From IMG/VR virus record IMGVR_UViG_3300021471_000007, positions 1-64,000 of that record: a stretch of 64,000 bases of DNA. The stretch is one strand, 5' to 3'. The translations under genes and the position numbers were made by a program. This document shows positions 6,673-14,069 of this stretch, one piece after another (positions within the stretch are counted from its first letter, which is position 1; every line of letters starts with the position of its first letter). This DNA is from a virus. Below the pieces are notes generated by a model, which saw only the letters and a list, made by a program, of their open reading frames with translations, ran no database searches and had not been told where the DNA came from.

Positions 6673-6861
6673 ATGAATAAAAGCCAAAGGTTAGTTTTAG
6701 GCAAAGTATTCAATATAATAGATGAAAGGCGGAGCGAACTACAAAAATATAGGTTTAAAGTATATAATGAATTGGAAATTTTGAAATTAAAGAATATTAT
6801 AAAGAAAGAATTTGGACTTAACGATAAGGAAACAGAATTACTAAAACATGAGGTAGTTTAA
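6673..6861 (+). CDS. Small helical protein (62 aa)
   Basis: Mostly helix with charged residues (SQRLVLGKVFNIIDERRSEL...LKLKNIIKKEF). ATG 6673 has GGAGGTGC upstream; the frame is open 117 bases further 5' but that part overlaps the previous gene. Its stop directly abuts the next ATG (TAA-ATG), so translation is probably coupled. Confidence 0.7.
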   Translation: MNKSQRLVLGKVFNIIDERRSELQKYRFKVYNELEILKLKNIIKKEFGLNDKETELLKHEVV

Positions 6862-7170
6862 ATGAGGATGAAACAATCTGCCTTTGAGGCATTAATCAGC
6901 AGTATAGTTAAGATAGGCAAACATAGGCAGAAAATGAAACTTAAACGGGTTATTGGAAAAGAAGGTGTTGGATATTGGTTTTGTCCGATATGTAATACTA
7001 CTATTTATCCTGAGGATATTAATGAAAATAAGGATATAGTAGATTGGGGCATATTTGATGGAATGCTTTATCCGGTGTGCCCTATGCATAATTATTTTAT
7101 GGAATATGGTGAGGTTGGTAAAAATGAGAATAAAACAGAAGCGTTTTATGGATTTGATTGGTGGTTTTAA
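6862..7170 (+). CDS. Zinc-ribbon-like protein, copy 1 of 3 (102 aa)
   Basis: Starts MRMKQSAFEALI, the same opening as the next two genes (MRIKQKRFMDLI, MRMSQEDFEKMI). The body has CPIC (about residues 41-44) and CPMH (72-75), a plausible zinc knuckle pair with one His ligand. The next gene begins inside its end. A tandem triplication of an MR-x-Q-x-x-F helix plus a zinc ribbon; function unknown. Confidence 0.7.
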   Translation: MRMKQSAFEALISSIVKIGKHRQKMKLKRVIGKEGVGYWFCPICNTTIYPEDINENKDIVDWGIFDGMLYPVCPMHNYFMEYGEVGKNENKTEAFYGFDWWF

Positions 7171-7390
7171 AAAAGACAATAAATATTGTAGCAACGTGGT
7201 TTGGGTGTGGCAATGTAACAATTGCGGATTGATTACAAATGTTACAAATACACGCAATATGATGCTGGCATATGACAGGGATAAAAGAGAGTATATACCA
7301 TTATGTCCATCATGCGGTCAGAAAATGGAACTAAAAAATATAGACGAATTGGAGGATGATGATTATGCGTATGAGTCAGGAAGATTTTGA
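7124..7390 (+). CDS. Zinc-ribbon protein, copy 2 of 3 (88 aa)
   Basis: MRIKQKRFMDLIGGFKK helix, then WQCNNCG and LCPSCGQK, a classic four-cysteine zinc ribbon. ATG 7124 follows GAGGTTGG; the gene overlaps the preceding one by 47 bases in another frame. The acidic end (DELEDDDYAYESG) itself encodes the SD of the third copy. Confidence 0.75.
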   Translation: MRIKQKRFMDLIGGFKKDNKYCSNVVWVWQCNNCGLITNVTNTRNMMLAYDRDKREYIPLCPSCGQKMELKNIDELEDDDYAYESGRF

Positions 7391-7565
7391 AAAGATGATA
7401 AGTTTAGATAAGAAAAAAGGACTTTGGATATGTTCACATTGTGGTTATTATGTTTCTAATAATGCTTTAAATGAGATTAAGGTATATTATGAAAGCAACG
7501 GTGTAAAAATACCATATTGTCCAATATGTGGCAGAGAAATGGGTTTTTATAGGAGAGGTGATTAA
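7365..7565 (+). CDS. Zinc-ribbon protein, copy 3 of 3 (66 aa)
   Basis: MRMSQEDFEKMI helix, then WICSHCGYY and PYCPICGREM, a four-cysteine ribbon. SD GGAGG at 7351-7355 with 9-base spacing. Overlaps copy 2 by 26 bases. Shortest copy and closest to a minimal zinc ribbon. Confidence 0.75.
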   Translation: MRMSQEDFEKMISLDKKKGLWICSHCGYYVSNNALNEIKVYYESNGVKIPYCPICGREMGFYRRGD

Positions 7566-7566
7566 T

Positions 7567-7899
7567 ATTAAGAAATGTCTGGTAGATTATGTTTCTGGTG
7601 TGGTTATCGATGGTTTCTTCGATTATAAGGAGTATGATATAATACAAGAATTTCAGGTGGATGAGGTGCCTGTTGCTGATAAATTGCGTGAATTTAATGG
7701 AAAAAAAGTAAGGGTTGAGATAATTAACCACGGTACTGATACCAAGAATGTTTATGAAGGAACTTTAACAATAGAGGATGACGATGTGGATGGTATTATA
7801 TATCAGGGTAGTATACATATTAAAACAAAAAAAGGTATAGTTATACTGGATGAAATTATGGTGCCGAGTGCATCATGTTTAAAGGTATCGTTGTTATAG
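7567..7899 (+). CDS. LxDY-leader protein, probable ATT start (110 aa)
   Basis: Reading from ATT 7567 gives (M)KKCLVDYV, matching the N-termini of the family at 4414-5106 and 12138 (MKKRLIDYVK). The SD GAGGTGAT (7556-7563) lies right in front, in a leader (GAGGTGATTAATATT) almost identical to those before ATG at 6288 and 6456. The frame is open upstream to ATG 7528, but that lies inside the zinc-ribbon gene and has no SD. The rest is acidic and beta-rich (KKVRVEIINHG, VYEGTLTIEDD). Function unknown. Confidence 0.65.
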   Translation: MKKCLVDYVSGVVIDGFFDYKEYDIIQEFQVDEVPVADKLREFNGKKVRVEIINHGTDTKNVYEGTLTIEDDDVDGIIYQGSIHIKTKKGIVILDEIMVPSASCLKVSLL

Positions 7900-7913
7900 G
7901 AGGAGGTGTTATT

Positions 7914-8279
7914 ATGGGAAAAAAGAAAAGTATAGATGAGTTGTTAGACGGATTTGAATATGAAAGATACGACGGAAAAAGCAGAGGAAGCATTCAAATG
8001 ACAGAAGACACCATAAAACAATTGGTTAGCATTAAGGAATCTATTATAATTAAAGGCAAAACATCGGTGTTAATACCATTTGAATTGGTGAAGGAACAAT
8101 TTGGACACAATTATAAATATTTACATAGTTATACCTGGCAACTCAATAAAAAACTAAAACAGATACGAATAGGACTAAAAGTTGGAGAGAAAACAAAACG
8201 GCAACCGGGAGATGTTGGAAAAAGAAAATATGTTAGATTTTATTTATTTGATGAATGGAACGGAGGTGACGGCAAATGA
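7914..8279 (+). CDS. Hypothetical basic protein (121 aa)
   Basis: IDELLDGFEYERYDGKSRGSIQM opens an alpha/beta protein with a basic second half (LNKKLKQIRIGLKVGEKTKRQPGDVGKRKYVRF) suited to nucleic-acid contact. ATG 7914 follows GGAGGAGGTG. It overlaps the next ATG by 4 bases (ATGA), so the two are translated together. No family recognised. Confidence 0.7.
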   Translation: MGKKKSIDELLDGFEYERYDGKSRGSIQMTEDTIKQLVSIKESIIIKGKTSVLIPFELVKEQFGHNYKYLHSYTWQLNKKLKQIRIGLKVGEKTKRQPGDVGKRKYVRFYLFDEWNGGDGK

Positions 8280-8731
8280 AGTGTGTTCATTGCGGAAGAG
8301 AGTGTGATTCATATTTTGAAACTAAAAGCGGAAGACCGCTATGTATGAGGTGCAAAATATATTATTCAAAAAGTAGTAATGAATTGAGGTATGCTGATGA
8401 ATTTGAGGTTGAAATGATAAACTCTTTGTTAAATGATAGTAGCAACAAGCGGTTAAATATGAATTTTAATATAACGGGCGCTTATATAAGATTACACGAT
8501 ACAATAAAAAATATAGATTTAAATAAACCATATAATGGAAACAAAACCAGGTATCTGTTGTATTTTTATATGCCGGAATTAAATGATTTTACTTTTGATA
8601 TTATGTATGATGCGGATTTAAATTCGTTTTTATGTTCATCTGGCAAAACAAAAAAATACAAAACACTATTAGGTTGTTTTGTGGAAATGGCAAGACAGAT
8701 GAAAAAAATAATAAAAATAAGGAGGAATTAA
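8276..8731 (+). CDS. Zinc-finger protein (151 aa)
   Basis: Begins MKCVHCGRECDSYFETKSGRPLCMRC: CVHC and CMRC make a four-cysteine zinc site at residues 3-26. The remaining 120 residues are alpha/beta with several strands (YLLYFYMPELNDFTFDIMYD) and a basic C-terminal helix. It is tightly linked to the glutamine amidotransferase that starts 2 bases after its stop, so it may be an accessory of that operon. Confidence 0.7.
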   Translation: MKCVHCGRECDSYFETKSGRPLCMRCKIYYSKSSNELRYADEFEVEMINSLLNDSSNKRLNMNFNITGAYIRLHDTIKNIDLNKPYNGNKTRYLLYFYMPELNDFTFDIMYDADLNSFLCSSGKTKKYKTLLGCFVEMARQMKKIIKIRRN

Positions 8732-8732
8732 T

Positions 8733-9731
8733 ATGTGTGGAATAGGAGCATTGGTGATTAACAAGGAAGTAGATAATGAACGAAAAGAGAACATGATAGA
8801 AGGCATGTATAGAGCGTTAGAGAAACGTGGCTCGGATGCATCAGGAATGTTAACGATAGACAAAGACGGAGTGCCTTTTGTATACAAAAAACCGGTAGAA
8901 GCATCAGAATTTTTAGTGGATGTTGGATTCAGGAAGTTCTTAAAACAACATATAAAAAACAATATATTTGTGGTGCACACAAGAGCGAAAACAAAAGGAG
9001 AACCAGCAAACAATAACAATAACCACCCAATAATAGGAGATAGATACATAATAGTGCATAATGGTGTGGTATTGGATAGGTTGGATAAACTAATAAAGCA
9101 ATTAAACAAAAAACAATATGAACAGAAAAATATAGAGGTGGATTCATATGCAATAACGGTGCTATTAGACAAGTATGGTATAGAAGGATTAAGCAGTTTG
9201 GATTCAAGCAATGCAATAATAGGATATGATACAAAAGCCAAAAAGTTAATACTATGGAGGAACAAAAAAGAACTCCTTGTAGGTTATGGCAATGATATAT
9301 TTGTTGCGGCATCTAACAAGGAAGCAATAGAAAATGTATTTAACAAAAGAGAATATATATTAAATATCGTGGAGCATACAGAATATAATACGAATTATGT
9401 ATATTCGGATATGAAAGATAAAACACTATACGAAACAAAACTTAAGGATATAAATTTTAAAGCGATGCCAATATATTACAGGGCTAAAACGGTGGAAGAA
9501 ATAATCGACAAATTCAAGGGTTCGAGTGTGTGTGAAATAGACGGTATTTTCTATATAAAATTCATATCTGATTTGGAAAAGAAAACGAATAAGGCATTGA
9601 AGCGTGTATTCAGTAAATACAACGAATACTGGAAAGTAAGAGATACAAAACTGAGGCAATTTATAGAAATACTAAGCAAATATGAAAGTAATGAGTGGAA
9701 ACCGCACAAGCATAAGAGGTGGGGAAGATGA
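8733..9731 (+). CDS. Class-II glutamine amidotransferase-like protein (332 aa)
   Basis: The Ntn-type glutaminase signature is complete: Cys2 directly after Met as nucleophile (MCGI), RGSDASGM (32-39), VVHTRAKTKGE (80-90) with an Asn run and HPI, and HNG (109-111). This domain (about 1-200), known from PurF, GlmS and AsnB, releases ammonia from glutamine. The C-terminal 130 residues match no synthase domain I know, so the acceptor must be on another protein. The adjacent amidoligase, overlapping by 4 bases, is the obvious partner. Strong SD (GGAGG). Domain call is firm; substrate is unknown. Confidence 0.88.
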   Translation: MCGIGALVINKEVDNERKENMIEGMYRALEKRGSDASGMLTIDKDGVPFVYKKPVEASEFLVDVGFRKFLKQHIKNNIFVVHTRAKTKGEPANNNNNHPIIGDRYIIVHNGVVLDRLDKLIKQLNKKQYEQKNIEVDSYAITVLLDKYGIEGLSSLDSSNAIIGYDTKAKKLILWRNKKELLVGYGNDIFVAASNKEAIENVFNKREYILNIVEHTEYNTNYVYSDMKDKTLYETKLKDINFKAMPIYYRAKTVEEIIDKFKGSSVCEIDGIFYIKFISDLEKKTNKALKRVFSKYNEYWKVRDTKLRQFIEILSKYESNEWKPHKHKRWGR

Positions 9732-10876
9732 AAACAAAATCATTTGGAATCGAAGTAGAATATCCGATGTGGGATTCTGGGGGAGGATACACGGCTTGGG
9801 TAGATGAGTTTAATATTCTGTCCAAAAAGTTACCAGGAAAGTTATACAGAGATGCAACACCGTGCGGAGAATATGCAACATCGGTGCACACGGATTACAA
9901 TGCTTTGTTGGATGAATTGTTTTCATCTTTCAAACAAATAATGGAAGCAGCAAACAATGACGGCGTATCTATTGGTCTAATAGGTGCATACGGTGGACTT
10001 AGAGAAACATGGAGCGGACATATGCATTTAGGCAAGGCTCCAGATAAGAAATTTACATATAAAGAACACGATGAATTAAAGCGGCAGTTGCATGGAGCAC
10101 AAACATTAATAGAGTTATTAGCACAAAACAAAGGTGATGGTACAAGAAAAGATAGGAGAGCAACTACACGGTCTTACTTTAGGAAATCTACTTTCTGGGC
10201 ACAAGAAACAGATAGAAATGTGAATTTGGCATGGAATGATTTAGGAACACTGGAATGTAGAATTCCGCCTTCATCGGATTTCTTTCATTTGGTATTTGTA
10301 TTAGCAACGATGAGGGCGTGGGCAAATTCAGAAATATATACATATGGATTATCATCAAATTGGGACCAAGCAATAAACAACGGTTCAGAAGGAAAGTATA
10401 TGATACCAACTCCAAACGGTGTTGAGATAGTATCATATCAGGCATATGTTACATATTGGCTCGAAAGGATAAAACCACAATTGGATGCAGAACTAAAAAC
10501 ACTTAAACAGAAATACAGGCACAAAGTAGAGGAATATAGGGAATTCTTACCATATACGACATTATCGGATGTAGTAACGCCTTGGACTAAAACAAAGTTA
10601 TTTAATAAGACAGCGGATTTAATAGTGAAAAAGCATACATATATAGATGGCATAAAATTAAATTTGTTGTTCCCAAACATAAAAGGAAAACTGGACAATA
10701 AAAAAATAATAGACATAATACAGCGTGTTGATAAAAGTGAGGAGTCAAAAGAATACAAAAGATTAAGATTATTTCAGGAAGCAATAAGGAGAGGAAAACC
10801 AACAATAGCAAAACCAGAAGACAGGGATAAAGTGAGGCTATATTTATCAAAGGAAATGATTAAGGAGGCGATATAG
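9728..10876 (+). CDS. GCS2-like amidoligase (382 aa)
   Basis: FGIEVEYPM (6-14) with Glu9 and Glu11, WSGHMHLG (95-102) with the H-x-H pair, and TLECRIPPSSD (174-184) are the metal and ATP site motifs of the glutamine-synthetase-fold amidoligases (glutamate-cysteine ligase type 2 relatives). Such enzymes join a carboxylate to an amine using ATP. ATG 9728 follows GAGGTG and overlaps the amidotransferase stop (ATGA). Together they form a glutamine-fed ligase pair. Related phage and bacterial clusters have been proposed to modify peptides or small metabolites; the substrate here cannot be read from sequence. Confidence 0.85.
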   Translation: MKTKSFGIEVEYPMWDSGGGYTAWVDEFNILSKKLPGKLYRDATPCGEYATSVHTDYNALLDELFSSFKQIMEAANNDGVSIGLIGAYGGLRETWSGHMHLGKAPDKKFTYKEHDELKRQLHGAQTLIELLAQNKGDGTRKDRRATTRSYFRKSTFWAQETDRNVNLAWNDLGTLECRIPPSSDFFHLVFVLATMRAWANSEIYTYGLSSNWDQAINNGSEGKYMIPTPNGVEIVSYQAYVTYWLERIKPQLDAELKTLKQKYRHKVEEYREFLPYTTLSDVVTPWTKTKLFNKTADLIVKKHTYIDGIKLNLLFPNIKGKLDNKKIIDIIQRVDKSEESKEYKRLRLFQEAIRRGKPTIAKPEDRDKVRLYLSKEMIKEAI

Positions 10877-11272
10877 TTGATATATGTATGTGCGCCACAT
10901 TATAAAACGGAAGATTTAACAGGTGATATAGCAGAGGAAATAGCAAAGGAAGCAGGTGTAGAGTTTGTAACAGGAACGGTGGATAATGCCATGTTTGTAT
11001 TAGAAATAGGCGGTATAGAAGACAAAGTGATAGATGGCAGCATACCGGATTTGTTGGTGGATGATAAAACACATACACAAATATTTAAAACCATATTTGA
11101 TAGAATATTTAATATACGAAAAACAACATTTAATACGGCATTATCCAACACATTTGATAGAAGGTATGCCAGATTGGAACTTACAAATAAAGTAAGATAT
11201 AGTGAAAAACACAGGAAACTGTTGGTAAAAACAGCAGCGGAAATATTAAGGGAGATTAAAAAACTCTTTTAA
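10877..11272 (+). CDS. Small N-formylglutamate-amidohydrolase-like protein (131 aa)
   Basis: Starts at TTG immediately after the amidoligase TAG, with AAGGAGG upstream. MIYVCAPHY resembles the first strand and metal His of the FGase fold (compare VVISVPHH two genes' worth downstream). YARLELTNKVR plus the following helix resembles its late Glu-bearing strand. The middle of the fold is missing, so it is half-length and may be a degenerate or minimal member. Position inside the amidoligase operon argues for a role with it. Family call is tentative. Confidence 0.5.
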   Translation: MIYVCAPHYKTEDLTGDIAEEIAKEAGVEFVTGTVDNAMFVLEIGGIEDKVIDGSIPDLLVDDKTHTQIFKTIFDRIFNIRKTTFNTALSNTFDRRYARLELTNKVRYSEKHRKLLVKTAAEILREIKKLF

Positions 11273-11331
11273 TTTTATTTTAAGGGATAGTGTTTAGGCA
11301 TTATTCCGAATAAAATAAAGGAGGTATGAAT

Positions 11332-12102
11332 ATGAGTGTAACGAATTTTGGTGCAGGAGACGAAAATAGTGTTGTTATTTCGGTGCCGCATCATAAAGTA
11401 ATTAAAGTCAGGACAAGGCCGGTACGGATGTATGAAACGGAAGAAACCATGACAAAGGAAATAGGAAGGGAACTTGCTACTGAAACAAAATCGGCATTAG
11501 TATTAAATGAAACAGAAGTGGATGTAAATAATCCATATGACTTTTTTAAAAACGATGCGGAAATAAAAGAGCAATACTATAATGATATAAGGAAACTTAA
11601 ACCACGCTTGGTTTTGGATATACACGGGGCAGCAGACAAGGGACCATTGTTTCTTGGTTCCAATGTAAACGGAAAAAGGTATATGCGTGAGTATTACGAT
11701 AAACCTATAATGGAATCTGTTCCAAGACCGGATGTAGACATAGAATTCAGGAGGAAGATAGGCGATGTCACATCAAGAGGCATAGTAATACACAAGTTAT
11801 CTGAATTTCTGGCAAGACACGGATTGGTAGTTGGCATAGAGATGGTATATCCAGGAGGCAGAGTAATAAAAGAAACAGCAGGAATAAACACAGATAGTAT
11901 TGCTTTGGAAATAACAAAAAGAGTAAGGACAGACGATGAAAGACGGAGTCAGTTAATAGATGCGTTGTCTGAATTTATAAAGTGGTATAGGACAGGAGAA
12001 GATGAAGAAAACATAGACCATATAGAAAATGATGAAAGAAGGAGCGATGAAATAACATCGGAATTGGCACAGCATTCGCAAACAGAACGTTATATTGGCT
12101 GA
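11332..12102 (+). CDS. N-formylglutamate amidohydrolase-like protein (256 aa)
   Basis: VVISVPHH (14-21), ETEVDVNNPYDFF (60-72), LVLDIHGAA (94-101) and VVGIEMVYPGG are the ordered motifs of the FGase and related zinc carboxypeptidase-fold hydrolases, which cleave amide bonds of acyl-glutamates. An acidic low-complexity tail (EENIDHIENDERRSDE) follows. ATG 11332 lies 6 bases after GGAGGT. It follows a 60-base gap, and a terminator overlaps its stop. As a hydrolase beside an amide ligase, it could reverse or edit the ligated product. Family moderately secure; substrate unknown. Confidence 0.7.
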   Translation: MSVTNFGAGDENSVVISVPHHKVIKVRTRPVRMYETEETMTKEIGRELATETKSALVLNETEVDVNNPYDFFKNDAEIKEQYYNDIRKLKPRLVLDIHGAADKGPLFLGSNVNGKRYMREYYDKPIMESVPRPDVDIEFRRKIGDVTSRGIVIHKLSEFLARHGLVVGIEMVYPGGRVIKETAGINTDSIALEITKRVRTDDERRSQLIDALSEFIKWYRTGEDEENIDHIENDERRSDEITSELAQHSQTERYIG

Positions 12103-12117
12103 GGCCAATATTTCTTT
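12093..12117 (+). terminator. Terminator overlapping the stop of the FGase-like gene
   Basis: TATTGGC (12093-12099), loop TGAG that contains the TGA stop, GCCAATA (12104-12110), then a T-rich run. It ends the amidoligase operon. Confidence 0.8.
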
Positions 12118-12137
12118 TTTCTTTATGAGGTGTTGGT

Positions 12138-12401
12138 ATGAAAAAACGATTAATAGATTATGTAAAGAACGATGGATGTGGCATTGGTTGGGGAATTGTG
12201 AGAGAGGATTTATGTGAAGACCATATGTATGGAGAATATGTTGCAATTGATTCCATGATACGCTTCGCCGGATGTCTGGTGACTATAATAGAGGAACACT
12301 CTGATTACTTTAAAATCGCTGAGGATCCGGAAGAGTGTTGTTGGACCGAGGAAATGTTTTCTGAACTTCATATAAATAACAGATATGGGGTGGTTAGATG
12401 A
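12138..12401 (+). CDS. LxDY-leader small protein (87 aa)
   Basis: Opens MKKRLIDYVKNDG, the N-terminal motif shared with 4414, 4654, 4873, 7567 and 12398. The rest differs: Cys-containing (CGIGWGI, LCEDHMYGEYVAID, PEECCW) and acidic. ATG 12138 has GAGGTGTTGGT upstream. It is the first gene after a terminator, and the next gene overlaps it by ATGA. Function unknown. Confidence 0.7.
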   Translation: MKKRLIDYVKNDGCGIGWGIVREDLCEDHMYGEYVAIDSMIRFAGCLVTIIEEHSDYFKIAEDPEECCWTEEMFSELHINNRYGVVR

Positions 12402-12724
12402 AAAACAAATTGAATGATTATATAACGGATGATGTAATTTTTAGTATAACAATAGCAGGAAATGAACTAAAAACAAAAATAGGAAGGACTGCACTCGAGG
12501 AATTCATAGACGGTCCAATGAATACTACAAACTCTATAATGTTTTTTGTAGGACTATTGGATAACCTAACATCAGATGGAAATAAGGTTTCAGTTGAATA
12601 TATAAGTGACCATACAGAAGAAATTTTGGCAAAACTCACGGCAGAGGTGAGTAAATATGCATTTGAACAATATATGAAGGATATCATTAAAAAACTTAAT
12701 CTTGAAGTATTGGTGGAGGTTTGA
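12398..12724 (+). CDS. LxDY-leader protein (108 aa)
   Basis: Opens MKNKLNDYITDD, a sixth occurrence of the shared opening. Then a beta segment (VIFSITIAGNELKTKIG) and helices (VEYISDHTEEILAKLTAEVSKYAFEQYMKDIIKKL). The strand-helix pattern around TIAGNELKTKIGRTALEEF resembles small structural or chaperone proteins, but no family is recognised. Start overlaps the stop of the previous gene. Confidence 0.7.
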   Translation: MKNKLNDYITDDVIFSITIAGNELKTKIGRTALEEFIDGPMNTTNSIMFFVGLLDNLTSDGNKVSVEYISDHTEEILAKLTAEVSKYAFEQYMKDIIKKLNLEVLVEV

Positions 12725-12727
12725 TAT

Positions 12728-13024
12728 ATGAAAATAAAAATAATAAATTCGGGACACAGGCGGTTTAGATACAAAAAATACGATGATGACATCAATGATG
12801 GAATCACACTGGATTTTTCTTCATTTGCATATCCAGGATATGAAAGGATTGGTATGAACGAAAGTGTGGTTTTGCATATAGAAAACAAAATAACAGAGGA
12901 AGATATTATTAAATACTTTAAGAATATGTTTTGGCAAGACCAAGAAGAATTGTTAAGGCGGTTGAACAAATACAGAGCGGCACCGCTTAATATACAAAGA
13001 AATAATAATAGTGTTAATGAGTAG
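12728..13024 (+). CDS. Hypothetical protein (98 aa)
   Basis: KIKIINSGHRRFRYKKYDDD opens a beta-rich N-terminal half; the second half is helical (ITEEDIIKYFKNMFWQDQEELLRRLNKY). GGTGGAGGTTTG lies upstream of ATG 12728. Its stop codon is part of the 13022-13088 inverted repeat. No family recognised. Confidence 0.7.
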   Translation: MKIKIINSGHRRFRYKKYDDDINDGITLDFSSFAYPGYERIGMNESVVLHIENKITEEDIIKYFKNMFWQDQEELLRRLNKYRAAPLNIQRNNNSVNE

Positions 13025-13088
13025 CGGCATAGCCATACGGCTGCGGAAAGTGCTCAGGAGGAGCGTGTACCGTTGTGTCATGCCGCTA
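13022..13088 (+). other. GC-rich multi-hairpin element between operons
   Basis: TAGCGGCAT (13022-13030) pairs perfectly with ATGCCGCTA (13080-13088). Inside are AGCC-ATAC-GGCT (13031-13042) and GCTC-AGGAG-GAGC (13052-13064), and an alternative pairing ACGG (13037) with ACCGT (13069). It stands out against AT-rich flanks and lies 90 bases upstream of the terminase-small-like gene. It could be a structured RNA 3' end, a small RNA, or a DNA site such as a packaging site. Confidence 0.55.
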
Positions 13089-13148
13089 TTCTCCATATAT
13101 GTCTATCTGGTACCAGATGGGAACGAAGTCGTGTAAAAAAACCGTAAC

Positions 13149-13157
13149 CTTTATATT
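13149..13157 (+). promoter_or_regulatory. TATA box for a near-leaderless transcript
   Basis: CTTTATATT is centred about 27 bases upstream of ATG 13180, so transcription should start at or next to the start codon. No SD lies in front of that ATG, which fits leaderless translation. Confidence 0.65.
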
Positions 13158-13179
13158 CCTATTTAGCCAATATATATGT

Positions 13180-13713
13180 ATGGTAGGAATAATAGATAGA
13201 ACCGAAGGTGCGGCGCAGTATATATTTAAACAGCGTGCAAAAGGTTTAGGATACAGGCAAATTGCAAGAGGATTAAAAGCGAATTTCGGTTTAAGCGTTT
13301 CACACATGACCGTTAAAAACTTCATAGAAAACAAATCTGGAGACATGCAATATTTGATACAAGGAAACAACGAATTAAAAGAAGAAACAGAAGAACTGGT
13401 AAAAGAAACGGTTAGGGAGTTGAAGATACTTAAAAAAAGGATGTGGGAGCTTCTTGATAAAGTTGATTATAAAGGCGATTCACGTGCTATGGTACAAACT
13501 GCTTCTGAAATAAGGAAAATATTAGAGACACAAGAACGCATAATGGATGTAATTACTAACCCAAGGCAAACTACAAACGTAAATATTTCGGATTTGAATT
13601 TAAGGATAGAAAATGTAATTCAAAATAACTTCATTGCAATATTACAGAAATTAGAAAAGCGTGGATTAATAAAAATCAAAGGAACAGAAAGCGAATTAAA
13701 ATCCTCATTATAA
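13180..13713 (+). CDS. HTH plus coiled-coil protein, terminase-small-like (177 aa)
   Basis: Residues 10-50 (AAQYIFKQRAKGLGYRQIARGLKANFGLSVSHMTVKNFI) form a helix-turn-helix of the homeodomain or resolvase type. A long coiled coil follows (LKEETEELVKETVRELKILKKRMWELL) and then an oligomerisation-like end. This matches the layout of small terminase subunits, which bind the packaging site, but it could be another DNA-binding protein, and no large terminase is nearby. ATG 13180 is chosen from the TATA spacing; the frame is open further upstream without an SD. Confidence 0.5.
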   Translation: MVGIIDRTEGAAQYIFKQRAKGLGYRQIARGLKANFGLSVSHMTVKNFIENKSGDMQYLIQGNNELKEETEELVKETVRELKILKKRMWELLDKVDYKGDSRAMVQTASEIRKILETQERIMDVITNPRQTTNVNISDLNLRIENVIQNNFIAILQKLEKRGLIKIKGTESELKSSL

Positions 13714-13744
13714 ATATTTCTTTTTAGGATAAATATGGAATTGT

Positions 13745-13764
13745 GAAGCGATAGCTTTATATAC
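13745..13764 (+). promoter_or_regulatory. AGCGAT-type TATA promoter (wHTH-primase operon)
   Basis: GAAGCGATAGCTTTATATAC is identical over 20 bases to the element at 19802-19821. The ATG at 13785 lies about 27 bases past the TATA centre and has no SD, so the transcript is probably leaderless. Confidence 0.75.
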
Positions 13765-13784
13765 GATGGTACCCAAATAGTAAT

Positions 13785-14069
13785 ATGACTGAAAAAAGGC
13801 TGCAACTAATATTCGGCAACACAACATTATTTAGGCTATTAGATGAGCTAATAATGAATAGACAGTATAGAACAATGACACAACTGGCACAGGATGCAAA
13901 TATAAGCAGAACTACATTGTTGAAACTAACACAAAAATTAAAAGAAACGAATATAATTAGTAGAACAAGGCGTGGACGTGAAACGTTGATACGACTCAGC
14001 AAAAACAGAATAGCAAAACAATTATGCGGTCTTGCATATGAAGTTGAGGAAGTATGGAAGAAGCAATGA
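13785..14069 (+). CDS. Winged-helix transcription regulator (94 aa)
   Basis: LFRLLDELIMNRQYRTMTQLAQDANISRTTLLKLTQKLKETNIISRTRRGRETLIRLS is a clear archaeal winged helix: helix, turn, recognition helix (SRTTLLKLTQKL) and wing (RTRRGRETLIRL). It probably acts as a dimeric repressor or activator of viral promoters. It begins leaderless after the AGCGAT promoter and overlaps the primase start by 16 bases, so it is likely a co-expressed early gene that could regulate its own promoter. Confidence 0.8.
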   Translation: MTEKRLQLIFGNTTLFRLLDELIMNRQYRTMTQLAQDANISRTTLLKLTQKLKETNIISRTRRGRETLIRLSKNRIAKQLCGLAYEVEEVWKKQ

